Part shown: positions 61,392 to 64,000 of the stretch, piece by piece
Numbering within the stretch: position 1 is the first letter of the stretch
Layout: each line of letters begins with the position of its first letter
Assembly: GCF_002632465.1 (NCBI RefSeq)
Contig: NZ_NIBS01000002.1
Coordinates: 248,001-312,000 of the forward strand
Length of the DNA: 64,000 bases
Direction of reading: 5' to 3'
DNA from: Xenorhabdus budapestensis
Lineage (GTDB): Bacteria > Pseudomonadota > Gammaproteobacteria > Enterobacterales > Enterobacteriaceae
Notes under the pieces: generated by a model
Told to the model about the DNA's origin: nothing
Seen by the model: the letters and a program-made list of their open reading frames with translations, nothing else
The model's database searches: none
Program-made: the position numbers and the translations under genes

Positions 61392-61913
61392 ATGAATATC
61401 ATCAAACAGATATTGATACAGGATCTTGAGCGGATCAATCTCGCGGAGCATCGAGATGGTAAGGTGCATTTTAATAGCATCTTTATTCACCAGCATCCAT
61501 ACCTGTTTTTGGCGATGATCGTTGCTTATGCTTTCCTCGCTGTACTGATGTGGTATGCCCCCTATTTTGGCGTTTGGTCACTTATTCTATTTACCATACT
61601 TTTTTTCACCATGGCTGCCGTTTTACTGTTCGATATCAAACCGGTTTATCATTTTGAAGACATTGATGTATTAGATTTACGCGTATGCTACAACGGTGAA
61701 TGGTTCGTTGATGAAAAAGTATCTCAGGATGCTATCAACACAATACTTGCTCATCCGAATGTACCCAGCGAAATAAAGAATGAAATCAAACGAATCATCA
61801 GACGAAAAGATGGAATTTGTTTTTATGATGTATTTATGATTGCGTGTTCAGAACAATCGCCTTATTTACAACCTCCCAAGGTTGAACAAAAATATGTAAT
61901 TTCAGCAAAGTAG
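61392..61913 (+). CDS. ylaC: Inner-membrane protein YlaC
   Basis: 173 residues from ATG 61392 (MNIIKQILIQDLERIN). The frame is open from 61206, but that extension is not like E. coli YlaC. Two membrane helices (about 42-62 and 66-86), then the conserved YHFEDIDVLDLRVCYNGEWF and RKDGICFYDVFMIA. Inner-membrane protein; function unknown. No strong ribosome-binding site is visible upstream. Confidence 0.85.
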   Translation: MNIIKQILIQDLERINLAEHRDGKVHFNSIFIHQHPYLFLAMIVAYAFLAVLMWYAPYFGVWSLILFTILFFTMAAVLLFDIKPVYHFEDIDVLDLRVCYNGEWFVDEKVSQDAINTILAHPNVPSEIKNEIKRIIRRKDGICFYDVFMIACSEQSPYLQPPKVEQKYVISAK

Positions 61914-61974
61914 CATATTCATAGCACAATGCGCTCATATGATGAACAAACAATAGAAAAATAGAATTTTGGCG

Positions 61975-62003
61975 TTGACACTCCCTGAGTTCATCGTTAA
62001 TAT
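61975..62003 (+). promoter_or_regulatory. Sigma-70 promoter of tRNA-Asn copy 1
   Basis: TTGACA (61975-61980), 17-bp spacer, TAATAT (61998-62003), 27 bp before the mature tRNA. Confidence 0.8.
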
Positions 62004-62030
62004 TCGCAACGTTCTCAGGAACATAGTAAT

Positions 62031-62106
62031 TCCTCCATAGTTCAGTCGGTAGAACGGCGGACTGTTAATCCGTATGTCACTGGTTCGAGTCCAGTTGGAG
62101 GAGCCA
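62031..62106 (+). tRNA. tRNA-Asn (GTT), copy 1
   Basis: 76 nt with encoded CCA-type end (GGAGGAGCCA). Acceptor TCCTCCA pairs with TGGAGGA; anticodon loop CTGTTAA with GTT anticodon; T loop TTCGAGT. Confidence 0.97.
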
Positions 62107-62112
62107 AATTCT

Positions 62113-62147
62113 AAAAAGCCCGGCTTTAGCTCTGCTAGTCGGGTTTT
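62113..62147 (+). terminator. Terminator after tRNA-Asn copy 1
   Basis: AAAAAGCCCGGC ... GTCGGGTTTTTT, 12-bp stem with G-U pairs, ending in a T run. Confidence 0.8.
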
Positions 62148-62274
62148 TTGCTGTCTATCCCCTATGGGCTATCTCTAACGAATAATTTCCTATCTTGCTC
62201 ATATACGCTTTCTTTCTCCACATTGCCACTCTGAACACTACTTAACCATTTAAATTTATTTTCTATTTTTTCGC

Positions 62275-62303
62275 TTTACAACTCTTCTGTATTCCCCTAT
62301 TAT
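62275..62303 (+). promoter_or_regulatory. Sigma-70 promoter of tRNA-Asn copy 2
   Basis: TTTACA (62275-62280), 17-bp spacer, TATTAT (62298-62303). Confidence 0.75.
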
Positions 62304-62330
62304 TCGCAACGTTCTCAGGAACATAGTAAT

Positions 62331-62406
62331 TCCTCCATAGTTCAGTCGGTAGAACGGCGGACTGTTAATCCGTATGTCACTGGTTCGAGTCCAGTTGGAG
62401 GAGCCA
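62331..62406 (+). tRNA. tRNA-Asn (GTT), copy 2
   Basis: Identical to copy 1, exactly 300 bp downstream. The 30 bp before it (TATTCGCAACGTTCTCAGGA...) are also identical to copy 1, so this is a tandem duplication of the gene with flanks. Confidence 0.97.
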
Positions 62407-62412
62407 AATTCT

Positions 62413-62450
62413 AAAAAGCCCGGTTTTAGCTCTGCTAGTCGGGCTTTTTA
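62413..62450 (+). terminator. Terminator after tRNA-Asn copy 2
   Basis: AAAAAGCCCGGT ... GTCGGGCTTTTT. Confidence 0.8.
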
Positions 62451-62758
62451 CCATCTATCACTTATGCTAATAACCACATCGCCCTTCCCCAGACACATTT
62501 TCCCCCAACTATCTAATCATCACTTATATCCCTATTGTATCGGATGAGGGTTGACGATGTTTTTCGCTAAAATCTTTCCTGTCAGTTTTCCCGATAATTT
62601 TCTCTGCGATCTCATGTCAGAGAATACAATGAAATCTTAATCTCATGTACAAGATATAAAAAGTTACAGTATTGGTGATATTATGTCACAAAAAATGATA
62701 AAACATCATCACTTTGAACAACCATCAACCACTTAAACTTATTTTTTTATTTTTCTGC

Positions 62759-62787
62759 TTTACAACCTTTCTACATTCACCTACTAT
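62759..62787 (+). promoter_or_regulatory. Sigma-70 promoter of tRNA-Asn copy 3
   Basis: TTTACA (62759-62764), 17-bp spacer, TACTAT (62782-62787). Confidence 0.7.
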
Positions 62788-62814
62788 TCGCCTCGTTCTC
62801 AGGAACACAGCAAT

Positions 62815-62890
62815 TCCTCCATAGTTCAGTCGGTAGAACGGCGGACTGTTAATCCGTATGTCACTGGTTCGAGTCCAGTTGGAGGAGCCA
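62815..62890 (+). tRNA. tRNA-Asn (GTT), copy 3
   Basis: 76 nt, identical to copies 1 and 2; flanks are more diverged. Confidence 0.97.
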
Positions 62891-62896
62891 AATTCT

Positions 62897-62931
62897 AAAA
62901 GCCCGATTTTAGCTTTGCTAATCGGGCTTTT
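62897..62931 (+). terminator. Terminator after tRNA-Asn copy 3
   Basis: Perfect 11-bp stem AAAAGCCCGAT / ATCGGGCTTTT, then TTACC. Confidence 0.85.
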
Positions 62932-63016
62932 TACCTTCCAATTATCATGTTTTCCACTTATCCTTGTTTGTTAATTTTATTTCTGTAAAATTTTGAATAT
63001 TTTCCCAAAAATAACC

Positions 63017-63056
63017 CGAAAAAGCTGAAAAAAGCTGAAAAAAGCTGAAAAAAGCG
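63017..63056. repeat. Tandem decamer repeat
   Basis: About four copies of GAAAAAAGCT (first copy one A short, last ends GCG) between tRNA-Asn copies 3 and 4. Confidence 0.85.
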
Positions 63057-63105
63057 CTTAAAGTACATATTTACAACAAACAAACCAGTATTATGATTTT
63101 CCTCT

Positions 63106-63134
63106 TTGACAAATAGAAAAAGAGCCATTAATAT
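63106..63134 (+). promoter_or_regulatory. Sigma-70 promoter of tRNA-Asn copy 4
   Basis: TTGACA (63106-63111), 17-bp spacer, TAATAT (63129-63134), followed by a C-rich discriminator (TCTCCCCG). Confidence 0.8.
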
Positions 63135-63154
63135 TCTCCCCGTCTTGAAGGAGT

Positions 63155-63230
63155 TCCTCCATAGTTCAGTCGGTAGAACGGCGGACTGTTAATCCGTATG
63201 TCACTGGTTCAAGTCCAGTTGGAGGAGCCA
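63155..63230 (+). tRNA. tRNA-Asn (GTT), copy 4 (variant)
   Basis: Same as the other copies except the T loop reads TTCAAGT instead of TTCGAGT. No hairpin terminator follows within the next 100 bp. Confidence 0.96.
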
Positions 63231-63457
63231 ACTTCAATTCACCCTCGTTTATTACTTCTATTTTTTCTTTTTTGATACGATTAATTTCCTCTGAATACCC
63301 TAGCTTGTGTAAAATTAAAAACTTAATTCTGCGAAAATGTGGAATTTTATCACTTATTAATAGCTATTTAACTATTTTCTCTTTATCATCTTCCATCGGC
63401 TTAAGGAATGCTGAATCAGCATCCGTCATTTTTCATCTATATTCTGGAGCCGGTTCC

Positions 63458-64000
63458 ATGACTACTGAATCTTATACTATTAAAATCCGCCGCCCTGACG
63501 ACTGGCATGTTCATTTTCGCGATGGTGATATATTGAAGACCATTGTCCCTCATACCAGCCGCTTTTTTGGCCGAGCTATTGTCATGCCCAACCTTGTTCC
63601 TCCTGTAATAGATGTTGCCAGCGCCAGAGCTTATAAAGAGCGAATCATGGCAGCCATTCCGTCAGAGCATCCATTCGAACCACTGATGACATGCTATCTC
63701 ACAGATTCAACAGATAGCTCACAAATTGAAATCGGTTATAAAGAGGGCGTTTTCACAGCCTGTAAACTCTACCCCGCAAATGCAACAACTAATTCCAGCC
63801 ATGGTATTTCTGACATACAAAAGATCTATCCTTTATTGGAAACGATAGAAAAATTGGGCATGCCTCTATTAATTCATGGTGAAGCTACCGCAGCTCATAT
63901 TGATATTTTTGATCGGGAGGCCCGCTTCATTGAACAAGTGATGGAACCCTTACGTAAACAGTTCCCTGATCTGAAAGTTGTTTTCGAGCATATTACGACT
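63458..64000 (+). CDS. pyrC: Dihydroorotase PyrC (3' end outside window)
   Basis: 181 codons visible, no stop before the window ends. ATG 63458 is preceded by TGGAG. Type II dihydroorotase features: [13 protein letters not shown] with the first zinc ligands (HxH), [24 protein letters not shown] with the carboxylated Lys, and LLIHGEAT with the next His. It converts carbamoyl-aspartate to dihydroorotate in pyrimidine synthesis in the cytoplasm. Possible C-rich start region as in enteric pyrC (inference). Confidence 0.96.
   Translation, partial: MTTESYTIKIRRPDDWHVHFRDGDILKTIVPHTSRFFGRAIVMPNLVPPVIDVASARAYKERIMAAIPSEHPFEPLMTCYLTDSTDSSQIEIGYKEGVFTACKLYPANATTNSSHGISDIQKIYPLLETIEKLGMPLLIHGEATAAHIDIFDREARFIEQVMEPLRKQFPDLKVVFEHITT

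Noticed and set aside
1..64000. CRISPR arrays and rRNA genes
   Set aside because: No regularly spaced direct repeats with unique spacers and no rRNA signature were seen.

Overview
The window looks like a chromosomal piece of an entomopathogenic enterobacterium of the Photorhabdus/Xenorhabdus type (Morganellaceae). The reasons are AT-rich DNA with an enteric-type flagellar/chemotaxis supercluster, a nonribosomal peptide synthetase (NRPS) locus, a split insecticidal Tc toxin flanked by two chitinases, many decayed genes and short dispersed palindromic repeats. Genus-level assignment is inference; I could not run a search.

Layout. (1) 1-10.4 kb, accessory region: the 3' part of a large NRPS (PCP-C-A-PCP-C-PCP, no thioesterase), a short-chain dehydrogenase, a lipoprotein/coiled-coil pair, a 2-oxoglutarate/Fe(II) dioxygenase, a free-standing thioesterase and an ABM-monooxygenase fragment. 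(2) 11.0-23.1 kb: flgL,K,J,I,H,G,F,E,D,C,B on the minus strand, with flgA, flgM and flgN running divergently; a sigma-28 promoter precedes flgM. (3) 23.2-35.6 kb: an insertion starting with an IS1-family remnant and carrying a minus-strand operon chi1-tcA1-tcA2-chi2, the arrangement of the Yersinia entomophaga Yen-Tc holotoxin but without B and C subunits in view. (4) 35.7-38.9 kb: flhA and flhB. (5) 39.1-43.3 kb: a second insertion between flhB and cheZ, holding wreckage of a KamA/ATP-grasp/MFS cluster, an intact sodium:amino-acid symporter, a serine recombinase and a broken alpha/beta hydrolase. (6) 43.4-55.9 kb: cheZ, cheY, cheB, cheR, two chemoreceptors, cheW, cheA, motB, motA, flhC, flhD. 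(7) 55.9-60.7 kb: AT-rich DNA containing a heavily decayed mgtCB magnesium/virulence locus. (8) 60.7-64 kb: a cold-shock gene, ylaC, four tRNA-Asn genes each with its own promoter, and the 5' part of pyrC.

How it works together: FlhDC is the flagellar master regulator; the flg, flh, mot and che genes build, power and steer the flagellum; FlgM and sigma-28 time the late genes. The Tc/chitinase operon sits inside the motility cluster with its own long leader and terminator, so it appears independently expressed. The NRPS, dioxygenase, dehydrogenase and thioesterase could make one modified peptide, but unrelated genes separate them, so joint function is inferred.
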